From assembly GCA_034520665.1 (NCBI GenBank), contig JAXHNJ010000002.1, forward strand, positions 126,230 through 179,165: DNA of 52,936 bases, given 5' to 3'. Source of the DNA: Patescibacteria group bacterium (GTDB lineage Bacteria; Patescibacteriota; Patescibacteriia; JAXHNJ01). The notes beneath the pieces are model-generated. The model was given only the letters and a program-made list of their open reading frames with translations. It did no database searches and was not told where the DNA came from. Shown one piece after another: positions 43,997-50,854 of the stretch (positions are counted from its first letter, which is position 1; every line of letters starts with the position of its first letter). Both the position numbers and the translations under genes were made by a program.

Positions 43997-44024
43997 CTCG
44001 AACTTGTCGAGAGACGATACGGGT
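43981..44024 (-). terminator. Terminator of cassette B
   Basis: ACCCG and CGGGT with an inner extended stem including CTCGA/TCGAG; six T follow on the minus strand. Same outer stem as terminator A but a different inner part, with matching changes on both arms. Confidence 0.8.
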
Positions 44025-44095
44025 CGTTGAGTTCAAGTCCCAAGAACTAAGGACAAAAGCCTAAGAGGTCAAAGTGCTTAAGTCTCAAGGACTAA

Positions 44096-44725
44096 TTACT
44101 TGCTGCGAACGAAGACGAAACGATGGTCAGGACTCCAGACGAAGTCAGGAAGGCCACAGTTGGTGCTGAGCCAACGACCGTAGGCACCGTGCCCGACGTA
44201 AAACAACTCGAGATCACCGTCAGAATCAGTAATAGATTCCATGGCTATGTACAGACATTCGTTGCTGGGCTGATCAGGGTACTGCAGACGCAGTTGTGGA
44301 CCAACCTCGGCAGGACAAAGTTCATAACCGAGCTCACGGATGCGAGTACAGATATTATTGAAGCAAGTGTGGCCGCTGAAGCCAAGTTCTGCCACCGTGG
44401 CGGTAAACAGCTCGACGGTAGTCTCACTATTCGCCAGTGTAAATGTAGGCTTGGACATGATATCACGAGACCAATCGCTGATTTTCATACCAGCATTTTT
44501 GATGGCCCGCTGGAGTGATTCGGTGTCCTTATTGCCAAGCTTGATGGTCTTGAAAACGGAGAATCTTGGGGCTTCCCAGGGATTCTCCTTGCGGAGAAAC
44601 TTTTTGAGAGCCCTGACCCACTGCGGATCAGACAGTTTCTCGAGAAGGTCGCAAACGCTTCCAAGCGTTTCGTTTGGAAGCGTCACGAGCTTTCTCACAG
44701 CGATACCGAGCATGTCTCTAGACAT
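44096..44725 (-). CDS. Cassette B: GC-rich ORF, hypothetical, 209 aa
   Basis: Function not recognised. AAGAAGGAGG stands about 7 nt before ATG 44725; the longer frame (to 44881) covers the leader and is not used. The protein starts MSRDMLGIAVRKLVTLPNET, has a basic helical part (DPQWVRALKKFLRKENPWEAPRF) and ends in an aromatic domain: ELFYVGHGAYGRWLSTNCG, then FVWSPDHRFVFVRSK. This C-terminal RWL...D.VWS...R pattern is shared with cassette A, while the rest differs. GC content is again high for the window. I have a general impression that similar LPNET-containing starts recur among Patescibacteria hypotheticals, but this was not checked. Confidence 0.75.
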   Translation of the reverse strand: MSRDMLGIAVRKLVTLPNETLGSVCDLLEKLSDPQWVRALKKFLRKENPWEAPRFSVFKTIKLGNKDTESLQRAIKNAGMKISDWSRDIMSKPTFTLANSETTVELFTATVAELGFSGHTCFNNICTRIRELGYELCPAEVGPQLRLQYPDQPSNECLYIAMESITDSDGDLELFYVGHGAYGRWLSTNCGLPDFVWSPDHRFVFVRSK

Positions 44726-44789
44726 GGTCAGTCCTCCTTCTTCGGGGTTATTGCCGTTATTGCCATCGGGGGATGTCACAATTTGCGAC

Positions 44790-44836
44790 AGCCATAGCCA
44801 GAAAACTCTAATTTTTAGGGTCTTTTGGCTATGGCT
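44790..44836 (-). promoter_or_regulatory. Conserved 47-nt leader hairpin of cassette B
   Basis: Same 10-bp outer stem (AGCCATAGCC/GGCTATGGCT) and total length as the cassette A leader; inner bases CTCTAA/TTAGGG are different but still able to pair. A CCGATGG.AATAA block between the hairpin and the Shine-Dalgarno is also shared. Confidence 0.8.
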
Positions 44837-44884
44837 ATCTAACAGCAAGTAAATAAATATACTTAAAAGAGCAATAAACATTAA

Positions 44885-44913
44885 ATACTAGCACAAATCA
44901 ACCTATTTGTCAA
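44885..44913 (-). promoter_or_regulatory. Promoter of cassette B
   Basis: Perfect -35 TTGACA, 17 bp, -10 TAGTAT. Confidence 0.85.
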
Positions 44914-44958
44914 TGTTTGGGATGTGGATAAAATTTTAATAGCCATAACTAAGTCCCA

Positions 44959-44995
44959 ACAGTCTCGTGAAGAGCCTGAAGGTAGAAAGAACAAA
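44959..44995. repeat. Decayed third copy of the cassette spacer repeat
   Basis: ACAGTCTCGTG followed by a degenerate block and GGTAGAAAGAACAAATTAAT resembles the start (ACGGTCACGTG) and the middle (GACAGAAAGAACAAATAAAATTAAT region) of the 213-bp repeat with a large inner deletion. It bounds the array on the upstream side of cassette B. Confidence 0.5.
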
Positions 44996-45217
44996 TTAAT
45001 ATATTAAAACTTCCACTCTCTTTATCCGACTCTTTTCTCCTTTTTTAATATGAACCTGACTTTTAGCCACCTTAAAATATTGACTTAATAAATTTATCAA
45101 AGCTTTATTGGCCTGGCCCTTCTCCGCTTTTTGAGTTAATTTTACTTTTAAAAAATCCCCTTGTCTGGAGATTTTTTCTTCTCTAGCATTAGTGATTACT
45201 TTAACTTGAAGAATCAT
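44996..45217 (-). CDS. DUF167 (YggU) family protein
   Basis: 73 residues. The pattern LQVKVITNAREEKISRQGDFLKVKLTQKAEKGQANKALINLLSQYF is the family signature (VxPxAxxxx..., then G.AN..L...L). Small alpha/beta protein of unknown biochemical role, often found near cell-division or membrane genes in other bacteria. The ATG overlaps the last codon of the glycosyltransferase gene by 4 nt, so it is translated with it. Its stop is at the edge of the cassette array. Confidence 0.85.
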   Translation of the reverse strand: MILQVKVITNAREEKISRQGDFLKVKLTQKAEKGQANKALINLLSQYFKVAKSQVHIKKGEKSRIKRVEVLIY

Positions 45218-46482
45218 TTCTTCTTTTTTCTTTTTTTAGAAGATTTCTTTTTATCTTTCTTTTTTGATTTTTTTGAAGACTTATTTTTAGAGCTTTTCTT
45301 TTTCTTCTTTTCTTTGTCAGTTTTGTTATAAACCTTTTCATACACTGCCAAAGTCTCTTCAGCCATTTTTCTCCAGGAGAATTTTTTAGCTTGTTTTAAG
45401 CCTTTCTTTTTCATGGAATTTCTCAACTTTTTACTGCCTAAAACTTTTTTTAAAGCGCGGGTAATGTTTTCCGAGCGAGAAGGATCAATATATTCAGCCG
45501 CCTCGCCACAAACTTCCGGCAAAGAAGAATTTTTCGAAGTAATCACCGGACAGCCTAAGGTCATAGCTTCCAAAACCGGCAAACCAAAACCTTCATAAAA
45601 GGAAGGAAAAACAAAGCAAGTGGCTTTTTTCATTAAATCTATTTTATAGTTATGCGGTATGTATTCTAAAAACTTAACCTTATTTTTTAATTTCAATTTA
45701 TTAATCAAACGAAATATATTCTTGCTTTTCCAGCCCCGCATACCAGCCATGACTAAGTCATACTGAGCAAACTTTTTATTATTTTTAATCAGGTCATTAT
45801 AGGCTTCAATTAGCCGCAGTAGATTCTTCCTGGGTTCTAGGGTACCGACAAAGAGAATATAGTCATTTTTTATTTTAAAGCGTTTTAAAGCTGACTTTTT
45901 GCGGCTGCTGGTAGAAACTTTTTTAGTCATGGCATTTTCATGAATAACTGAAATCTTTGAATTTTTTATTTTAAACAACTTTTTTATGTCCTTTTTAGTA
46001 GCTTTAGAAACGGCAATAATATGATCCGCTTTTTTAATACTCTTGGGTACTAAAAAGCGAGTAGAAAATTTCTGACCGGAAGGAAACCACTTTGACTCTT
46101 TATAAATAGCTAGATCATGAACAGTGACAATAGTCGGTCGGCGGTAGCTTAAAGGAATAACATTAGCCGGATTATGGAGAATATCCAGGCCCTCTTTGTA
46201 TAACTGAGCTGCTATTAAAATATGAGAATAAGTAAAAGGCAGGAATTTTTTATACTGGGAAAAAGGAAAATATTTTATCTTAACATTTTTCTGTTTAAAT
46301 TCACGAGTATCCTGTACCCGCCAATCAAAGAAAAGAACATACTCATTCTTTTTATCAATCTTCATCAAATTCTTAACTAGATAATAATTATAATGACCAA
46401 TACCAGCCTTCTCTCCCCTGGAGGGCGAAAGCATAGTCCGACAGTCAATGCCTATTCTCATTTTTTCTTTTTTCTTTGCCAT
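45214..46482 (-). CDS. Glycosyltransferase family 4 with poly-Lys tail
   Basis: 422 residues with a GT-B fold. RIGIDCRTMLSPSRGEKAGIGHYNYYLVKNL is the N-terminal donor side; VHDLAIY, HADHIIAVSKATKKDI, ILFVGTLEPRKNLLRLI and the EX7E motif EGFGLPVLEAMTLGCPVI (with DPSRSENI after it) mark GT4 (mannosyl- or glucosyltransferases). The last about 35 residues are almost only Lys and Ser, a disordered tail not seen in usual relatives. No membrane helix; the tail may bind membrane or RNA. The frame may start at MRIGIDCR seven residues further in. Between argS (9-nt gap) and DUF167 in one operon. Acceptor unknown. Confidence 0.88.
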   Translation of the reverse strand: MAKKKEKMRIGIDCRTMLSPSRGEKAGIGHYNYYLVKNLMKIDKKNEYVLFFDWRVQDTREFKQKNVKIKYFPFSQYKKFLPFTYSHILIAAQLYKEGLDILHNPANVIPLSYRRPTIVTVHDLAIYKESKWFPSGQKFSTRFLVPKSIKKADHIIAVSKATKKDIKKLFKIKNSKISVIHENAMTKKVSTSSRKKSALKRFKIKNDYILFVGTLEPRKNLLRLIEAYNDLIKNNKKFAQYDLVMAGMRGWKSKNIFRLINKLKLKNKVKFLEYIPHNYKIDLMKKATCFVFPSFYEGFGLPVLEAMTLGCPVITSKNSSLPEVCGEAAEYIDPSRSENITRALKKVLGSKKLRNSMKKKGLKQAKKFSWRKMAEETLAVYEKVYNKTDKEKKKKKSSKNKSSKKSKKKDKKKSSKKRKKKK

Positions 46483-46491
46483 TTTAAATTT

Positions 46492-48132
46492 TTACATAGT
46501 TTTGGGCGCTGATAGACCCATTATTTTTAAAGACTTTCTTAAAACAAATTTAGTTGATTTAATTAATTTATACCTTTTAAGGTTGAGTTGATCATCTTCA
46601 ATAACTTGGCACTTGTTGTAAAAATTATGAAATTTGGTAGCTAAGCCAGTGACGTAAAGAGGTAGTTTATTCACTTCATAGCTTAAAGCAATTTCCTCAA
46701 GAATTTCCGGAAATTTTAAAATTTCTTTAAATAGATCAAAAGCTGCTTTTTCTTCTATGGCTTTTTTATTATGGGCAGACTTTTTTCTAACCAATTTCTG
46801 GGCCTTTTTCATTATACTACATATCCGAGCGTGCGCATACTGGACATAATAGACCGGATTTTTCTGGGATCTTTCTTTGGCTAGATTTAAATCAAAATCC
46901 ATATGCCGGTCAGCTGAATACATGAGAAAAAAGAAACGAACCACATCATTACCCACCTCATCAACCAATTCTTCCAAGGTTACAAAAGTACCACTACGCT
47001 TTGACATTTTAACTTCTTTTCCGTTTTTTATCAAACGCACTAATTGATAAATAATAATATCTAAACAACCTTCAAAGCCTAAAGCTCGCATCATAGCCTG
47101 CATACGGCCCTTATGACCGTAATGATCGGCCCCCCAAATATCAATAACTTTATCAAAATTCCTCTGTTCGATTTTGTTATAGTGATAAGCAATATCTGAA
47201 AGAAAATAAGTCGGCTGATTATTTTTTTTTACCAAAACCCTGTCTTTATCGTCGCCGTAAAGAGTAGTTTTAACATAAATAGCTTCTTTAGATTTATAAA
47301 GTAAATTTTTCTCTTTTAAAATCTTAAAAACTTTTTCTACTATTCCTCGTTTATATAAATCTTTTTCTGAATACCATTTATTAAATTTTATTTTTAACTT
47401 TTTGCTAATTAAATTTTTGATTGATTTTATCATCAGCTTTAAAGCCCGGTCCCGTATTCTTTCTTTAACCTTTTCTACATTTTTTAATTTATATTTGTCC
47501 ACTCTTTTCATTTTACTAGCCAGATCATCAATGTATTTTCCTTTATAGCCATATTCTGGGAAATCTAAATTAATACCCTGTTTTTGAAAATATCGGATGC
47601 GCACTGATTCGCCTAAAATATCCACCTGCCGGCCCATGTCATTAAGATAGTACTCTTTTTGCACCCGAAAGCCAACTCTTTGCAAAACATTACCTAAAAC
47701 ATCGCCAGTAAAAGCCCCCCGGCCATTGCCGACATGAAGCGGGCCAGTCGGATTAGCTGAAATAAACTCTATCTGAACTTTCTTATTTTCGCCTATATTT
47801 GAATTGCCAAATTTTCTGTTTTTAACTGTGCGAGCTAGTTGTCTTTTGAGCCACTTTTCTGACAAATAAAAATTAATAAAACCAGGCGGGGCGGCAATTG
47901 TCTTACCTACTGCGGCCGGCCATTTTATTTTATTCTTTAACTTTTTAGCTATCTTTATTGGATTTTCTTTAATTTCGCCAGCCAACTGCATGGCAATGTT
48001 AGAAGAATAATCACCAAATCTTTTTTCTTTGGGCCTCTCAACTTGAAAATTAATTTTTTCATAAATATCAGGCCATTTATTTTTAACTTCTTTTTCAATC
48101 TTTTCCCGAATTTGTTGCTTTAAAGTTTTCAT
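46492..48132 (-). CDS. argS: Arginine--tRNA ligase
   Basis: 546-residue class I synthetase. N-terminal Add-1 domain with GDYSSNIAMQLAGE (about 39-52), catalytic ISANPTGPLHVGNGRGAFTGD (HVGN as the HIGH motif), HYGHKGRMQAM, SKRSGTFVTLEELVDEVG with the KMSKR loop, and the C-terminal anticodon helices with YVQYAHARICSI and the terminal KIMGLSAPKTM. Length is slightly short but complete. First gene of argS-GT4-DUF167. The ATG is at 48132 and lacks a strong Shine-Dalgarno. Confidence 0.97.
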   Translation of the reverse strand: MKTLKQQIREKIEKEVKNKWPDIYEKINFQVERPKEKRFGDYSSNIAMQLAGEIKENPIKIAKKLKNKIKWPAAVGKTIAAPPGFINFYLSEKWLKRQLARTVKNRKFGNSNIGENKKVQIEFISANPTGPLHVGNGRGAFTGDVLGNVLQRVGFRVQKEYYLNDMGRQVDILGESVRIRYFQKQGINLDFPEYGYKGKYIDDLASKMKRVDKYKLKNVEKVKERIRDRALKLMIKSIKNLISKKLKIKFNKWYSEKDLYKRGIVEKVFKILKEKNLLYKSKEAIYVKTTLYGDDKDRVLVKKNNQPTYFLSDIAYHYNKIEQRNFDKVIDIWGADHYGHKGRMQAMMRALGFEGCLDIIIYQLVRLIKNGKEVKMSKRSGTFVTLEELVDEVGNDVVRFFFLMYSADRHMDFDLNLAKERSQKNPVYYVQYAHARICSIMKKAQKLVRKKSAHNKKAIEEKAAFDLFKEILKFPEILEEIALSYEVNKLPLYVTGLATKFHNFYNKCQVIEDDQLNLKRYKLIKSTKFVLRKSLKIMGLSAPKTM

Positions 48133-48169
48133 AACTTTATTATAACTGAAATCCTCTTTTTTATAAAGG

Positions 48170-48199
48170 AAAAAGGGAGCTTATAAATTTAAAGCTCCC
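48170..48199 (-). terminator. Terminator of the 61-aa gene
   Basis: GGGAGCTT and AAGCTCCC form an 8-bp stem; five T follow on the minus strand. Confidence 0.85.
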
Positions 48200-48207
48200 T
48201 TCGGGTT

Positions 48208-48393
48208 TTATGGTCCATAATCATAAGGATTAGGATCACCACCGATATGAAATCTGTGAATTGAGGTATTAAACCGGCGGCGAGTGCCCGGGTCAAGTTG
48301 GCCAAGAATTTTCTCAACTTCTACCCGGGTTATTTTACCCTGCTGGCATCTTTCAATAGCTTCCTGAATTACTTTATCATCATCGTGACACAT
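48208..48393 (-). CDS. Hypothetical protein, 61 aa
   Basis: No family recognised. Acidic start (MCHDDDKVIQEAIERCQQGK), one amphipathic helix pair, and a polar C-terminus (GGDPNPYDYGP). GGAGG lies 9 nt before the ATG. Upstream is the structured leader 48427-48560 with a terminator only about 34 nt before the ATG, so expression may depend on reading through that terminator. The two helices with a TRVEVEKIL turn could be a small DNA-binding motif, which is a guess. Confidence 0.65.
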   Translation of the reverse strand: MCHDDDKVIQEAIERCQQGKITRVEVEKILGQLDPGTRRRFNTSIHRFHIGGDPNPYDYGP

Positions 48394-48426
48394 GATTATT
48401 TACCTCCTGAAAAAAGAGCTCAAAAC

Positions 48427-48560
48427 AAAAAAACCTAGCCTTTTAAGCTAGATTTACTTTTTATTAATATATGAATAACTTAACCTAGCCGCTGGCTGTC
48501 ATAAAGAAAACAAGCTGGAGGAACTGGCAGGTTGTAGACTATTGATAAGTTATTCATAAT
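48427..48560 (-). ncRNA. Candidate small RNA or attenuating 5' leader
   Basis: About 134 nt between a consensus promoter (48568-48597) and a hairpin with seven T (48427-48452). Near the 5' end ATGAATAACTTA and, 63 nt away, TAAGTTATTCAT form a perfect 12-bp closing stem; inside lie AGCC-AGC-GGCT and other short helices, leaving a large open bulge. The whole looks like a discrete transcript with 6S-RNA-like rod topology or, since a Shine-Dalgarno and the 61-aa gene follow directly, a regulated leader. No known Rfam motif was recognised by eye; the conserved loops of the common riboswitches were not seen. Confidence 0.55.
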
Positions 48561-48567
48561 ACAATCT

Positions 48568-48597
48568 ATATTATAATTAATTCTAGATAATTGTCAA
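48568..48597 (-). promoter_or_regulatory. Promoter of the candidate ncRNA/leader
   Basis: -35 TTGACA with TATAAT at 16 bp or TAATAT at 18 bp. Its -35 overlaps that of the smpB promoter on the other strand. Confidence 0.75.
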
Positions 48598-48619
48598 ATT
48601 AACGCAAAAATGATAAAAT
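48591..48619 (+). promoter_or_regulatory. Promoter of smpB
   Basis: -35 TTGTCA, 17 bp, -10 TAAAAT. Divergent from, and overlapping, the ncRNA promoter. Confidence 0.65.
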
Positions 48620-48666
48620 TATTCTCCACTAAATTATATTTATATGCTAATCTAAGAATAGATATT

Positions 48667-49116
48667 ATGAAACTTATCCAAAAAAACAAGTTTGCCTATT
48701 TTAACTATAAAATACTGGAAAAATTTGAAGCTGGTATTGTTTTAACTGGAGCCGAAGTTAAGTCAGTGAAAAAAGGACAGGTAGATTTAAAGGGTTCTTA
48801 CGTTACTATTCGTAATAATGAGGCCTGGTTAATTAATGCTCACATATCACCTTACAAAATGGCTAGTCATCAAAAAGATTATGATCCTAACAGGCCTAGA
48901 AAATTATTACTTAAACAAAAAGAAATAAAATCATTAATTGGTAAAGAAAAAGCTCAGGGCTTGACAATTGTACCCTTATCTGTTTATATTATAAGGAGGC
49001 TCGTTAAAATCAAGCTTGGACTAGCACGTGGTAAAAAGAAGGCGGATAAAAGAGAAACTATTAAAAAACGTGAGGTTAACCGAAAAATTCGCCGTGCTAT
49101 GCGACAAAAGCTATAA
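48667..49116 (+). CDS. smpB: SsrA-binding protein SmpB
   Basis: 149-residue OB-fold protein that delivers tmRNA to stalled ribosomes. Landmarks: NKFAYFNYKILEKFEAGIVLTGAEVKSVKKGQVDLKGSYV (family signature GxEVKS, DLKxSF-like), WLINAHISPYKMASHQKDYDPNRPRKLLL, LTIVPLSVYIIRRLVKIKLGLARGKKKADKRETIKKREVNRKIRRAM (basic C-terminal tail that enters the decoding path). A longer frame starts at 48610, but the ATG at 48667 opens at the conserved KLIQKNKFAYFNY. The tmRNA gene begins only 40 nt downstream, so both partners are together. Confidence 0.96.
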   Translation: MKLIQKNKFAYFNYKILEKFEAGIVLTGAEVKSVKKGQVDLKGSYVTIRNNEAWLINAHISPYKMASHQKDYDPNRPRKLLLKQKEIKSLIGKEKAQGLTIVPLSVYIIRRLVKIKLGLARGKKKADKRETIKKREVNRKIRRAMRQKL

Positions 49117-49156
49117 AATAGCTGAACGGGTCCAATAGTTACAACATTAAATGCAT

Positions 49157-49556
49157 GGGGATGTTATAAATTCGATAGAATACCCAAGCCTATAAAATGT
49201 GTCAGATCGAGGCTCGGTAACACCTCGTTAATCATATTACCAAAGGATAAGTGCAAAAAACTTATTCGCAAAGTTGAAAAACGCTTTTCGCGTGCCAAAC
49301 TTTGCTTTTGCTACCGCTTAATTTAACCGGTTAGCCATCCGTCTACTGACTTCTGTTAGGTAGATCCGGGTGTCATTTTAGCAGAATCGGTTAGATACTG
49401 GCCTTGGTATCTGACTTAAAAATTATCAAGGTTCAGGGATAAAAAGTTTTTGCTTCTTTATTACTTTCTATTACCTTTAAATTAAAAGGAGCTATATCTG
49501 TAGATCACTTTATGGCTTTATTCTAGACGCGGGTGTGATGCCCGCCATCTCCACCA
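49157..49556 (+). ncRNA. ssrA: tmRNA (ssrA), tag ends FAFATA
   Basis: About 400 nt. 5' GGGGATG pairs with 3' CATCTCC, and the RNA ends in encoded CCA (49554-49556). The 5' half has the ATTCGAT block and ACCCAAGCC of canonical tmRNA starts. The tag frame runs from GCA at 49253 for 22 codons to TAA at 49319: it begins AKNLFAKLKN and ends FAFATA, twice as long as E. coli's tag. After it come the pseudoknot-like segments and the acceptor arm. Odd: the T-arm is GCGGG-TGTGATG-CCCGC instead of the nearly universal TTCGANT loop, so positions 55, 56 and 60 are altered. Confidence 0.93.
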
Positions 49557-49690
49557 TCCTTCGTTTCTTCGTGACTACGGATGGCAAGCCATTATTAACG
49601 ACGGAGGATGTCCTTCGAAACTTTATGTGCAGGAGAACATAAATAACAGACTATTTAAAATCCTATCATCTAATAATTAAATAAAAAACT

Positions 49691-50203
49691 ATTACTAAAA
49701 AATTAAGAATTAACCATCAAATTCGTATTCCTGAAGTTATTGTTATTGATGAAAATGGAGAAAATCTAGGAAAGATAAATACTCATGAAGCTAAAGATAT
49801 GGCCAAAGAACGCGGGTTTGACTTAGTTGAGGTTAATCCCAAAGCCAGACCTTCGGTTTGTAAACTGATGGACTATGGCTCTTACATGTATAAACAGGAA
49901 AAACAGGAAAGAAAAGCCAAGGCCAAGCAGAAAAAAACTGATGTTAAGGGAATTAGACTCAGTTTTAAAATCGGCGATCATGATCTGGAAATCAGAAAGA
50001 AAAACGCTCTTAAATTTCTCGATCAAGGTCACAAAGTAAAAATAGAAATGCTCTTAAGAGGCCGTGAAAATGCCCATAAAGATATAGCTAAAGAAAGAAT
50101 AGTAAATTTTGTAAAAAGTCTTGGTGAGGAAGCAAAAATTGAACAACCTATTACTAAACAAGGTCGCAAATTTTTTACCATCGTTTATAAAAAAAGTAAT
50201 TAA
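49691..50203 (+). CDS. infC: Translation initiation factor IF-3, ATT start
   Basis: 170 residues with both IF3 domains: RINHQIRIPEVIVIDENGENLGKINTHEAKDMAKERGFDLVEVNPKARPSVCKLMDYG in the N-domain and FKIGDHDLEIRKKNALKFLDQGHKVKIEMLLRGRE in the C-domain. The frame is open only from 49685; no ATG, GTG or TTG comes before the conserved RINHQIR segment, and the first usable codon is ATT at 49691. An AUU start is the classic rare codon used by infC for autoregulation, so the sequence fits. Followed by rpmI and rplT, the universal infC-rpmI-rplT cluster. A shorter ATG frame at 49799 would delete half the N-domain. Confidence 0.95.
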   Translation: MTKKLRINHQIRIPEVIVIDENGENLGKINTHEAKDMAKERGFDLVEVNPKARPSVCKLMDYGSYMYKQEKQERKAKAKQKKTDVKGIRLSFKIGDHDLEIRKKNALKFLDQGHKVKIEMLLRGRENAHKDIAKERIVNFVKSLGEEAKIEQPITKQGRKFFTIVYKKSN

Positions 50204-50216
50204 AACAAGCAAATAC

Positions 50217-50435
50217 ATGCCTAAGATGAAAACTCATAAAGCTACTGCTAAACGCTTTAAGGAAACTAAAAAAAACAAATTTCTTCACCGAAAAGGCGGA
50301 CAAGATCATTTTAATGCCCGCGAGTCTTCTAATAAGACCATGGAAAAAAGAAGTGATAAAAAAATTTCTAAACACAATAAAAAAGCTATTAAAAAATTAA
50401 TTCCTTATTATAGAAAGAAAAAACATGCGCGTTAA
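50217..50435 (+). CDS. rpmI: 50S ribosomal protein L35
   Basis: 72 residues, highly basic. [30 protein letters not shown] is the classic N-terminus (family usually KxKTxKaaaKRFkvTgsGK...HR). ATG at 50217, 13 nt after infC; the end overlaps rplT by 11 nt, which makes strict translational coupling likely. Confidence 0.97.
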   Translation: MPKMKTHKATAKRFKETKKNKFLHRKGGQDHFNARESSNKTMEKRSDKKISKHNKKAIKKLIPYYRKKKHAR

Positions 50436-50811
50436 AAGAGGTAAAATCCGAACCAAAAAAAGAAAAAAAGTACTCAAAAAGACTAAAGGCTATAAATGGG
50501 GCCGTAAAAATATTTATCGTCTGGCTAAAACTGCCGTTACTAAAGCCGGGGCTAATGCTTATAAAGATCGTAAAAGAAAAAAAAGAGATAAGCGAAAACT
50601 CTGGCAGATTAAGATTAATGCGGCTGTTCGTCATTATGGTCTTTCTTATTCAAAATTTATTAATCTTCTCAAGAAAAATAAGATAGAGCTTGACCGAAAA
50701 ATATTAGCAGATTTAGCGGAAAATGAGCCAAAAGTCTTTGAGGCTATTGTTAAAGAAGTAAAACCAGAAAATAAGAAAAAAACTTCTTCAGATAAAAAGA
50801 GTAAAAAATAA
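50425..50811 (+). CDS. rplT: 50S ribosomal protein L20
   Basis: 128 residues. [101 protein letters not shown] is a canonical L20, except for the N-terminal RVKRG (R-x-K-R) with slight changes. The C-terminal tail ([16 protein letters not shown]) is a Lys/Ser-rich extension of about 16 residues beyond the usual end. Translation coupled to L35. L20 usually autoregulates rpmI-rplT by binding its own leader; no such structure was identified. Confidence 0.97.
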   Translation: MRVKRGKIRTKKRKKVLKKTKGYKWGRKNIYRLAKTAVTKAGANAYKDRKRKKRDKRKLWQIKINAAVRHYGLSYSKFINLLKKNKIELDRKILADLAENEPKVFEAIVKEVKPENKKKTSSDKKSKK

Positions 50812-50820
50812 CTCAAATAA

Positions 50821-50854
50821 AAAAACTATTTAATTATTTTTAGATAGTTTTTTT
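50821..50854. terminator. Bidirectional terminator between rplT and DUF559 gene
   Basis: AAACTAT and ATAGTTT form a stem with A-run before and T-run after, so it can work in both directions; the DUF559 stop codon lies inside it. Confidence 0.8.

Noticed and set aside
44123-44852. Plus-strand ORFs of 131 and 170 aa in the GC-rich region
   Set aside because: Shadows produced by the few stop codons in GC-rich cassette B; no ribosome site or promoter on that strand.
44096-44881. Diversity-generating retroelement target proteins
   Set aside because: The shared Trp/Arg-rich C-terminal end invites this idea, but no reverse transcriptase, template repeat or adenine-specific variation was found in the window.
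48427-48560. Signal recognition particle RNA or RNase P
   Set aside because: Neither the GGAAG-type loop of the former nor the conserved cores of the latter were seen.
50121-50217. N-terminal extension of L35
   Set aside because: Overlaps infC coding; L35 begins at ATG 50217 with the conserved PKMKTHKA.
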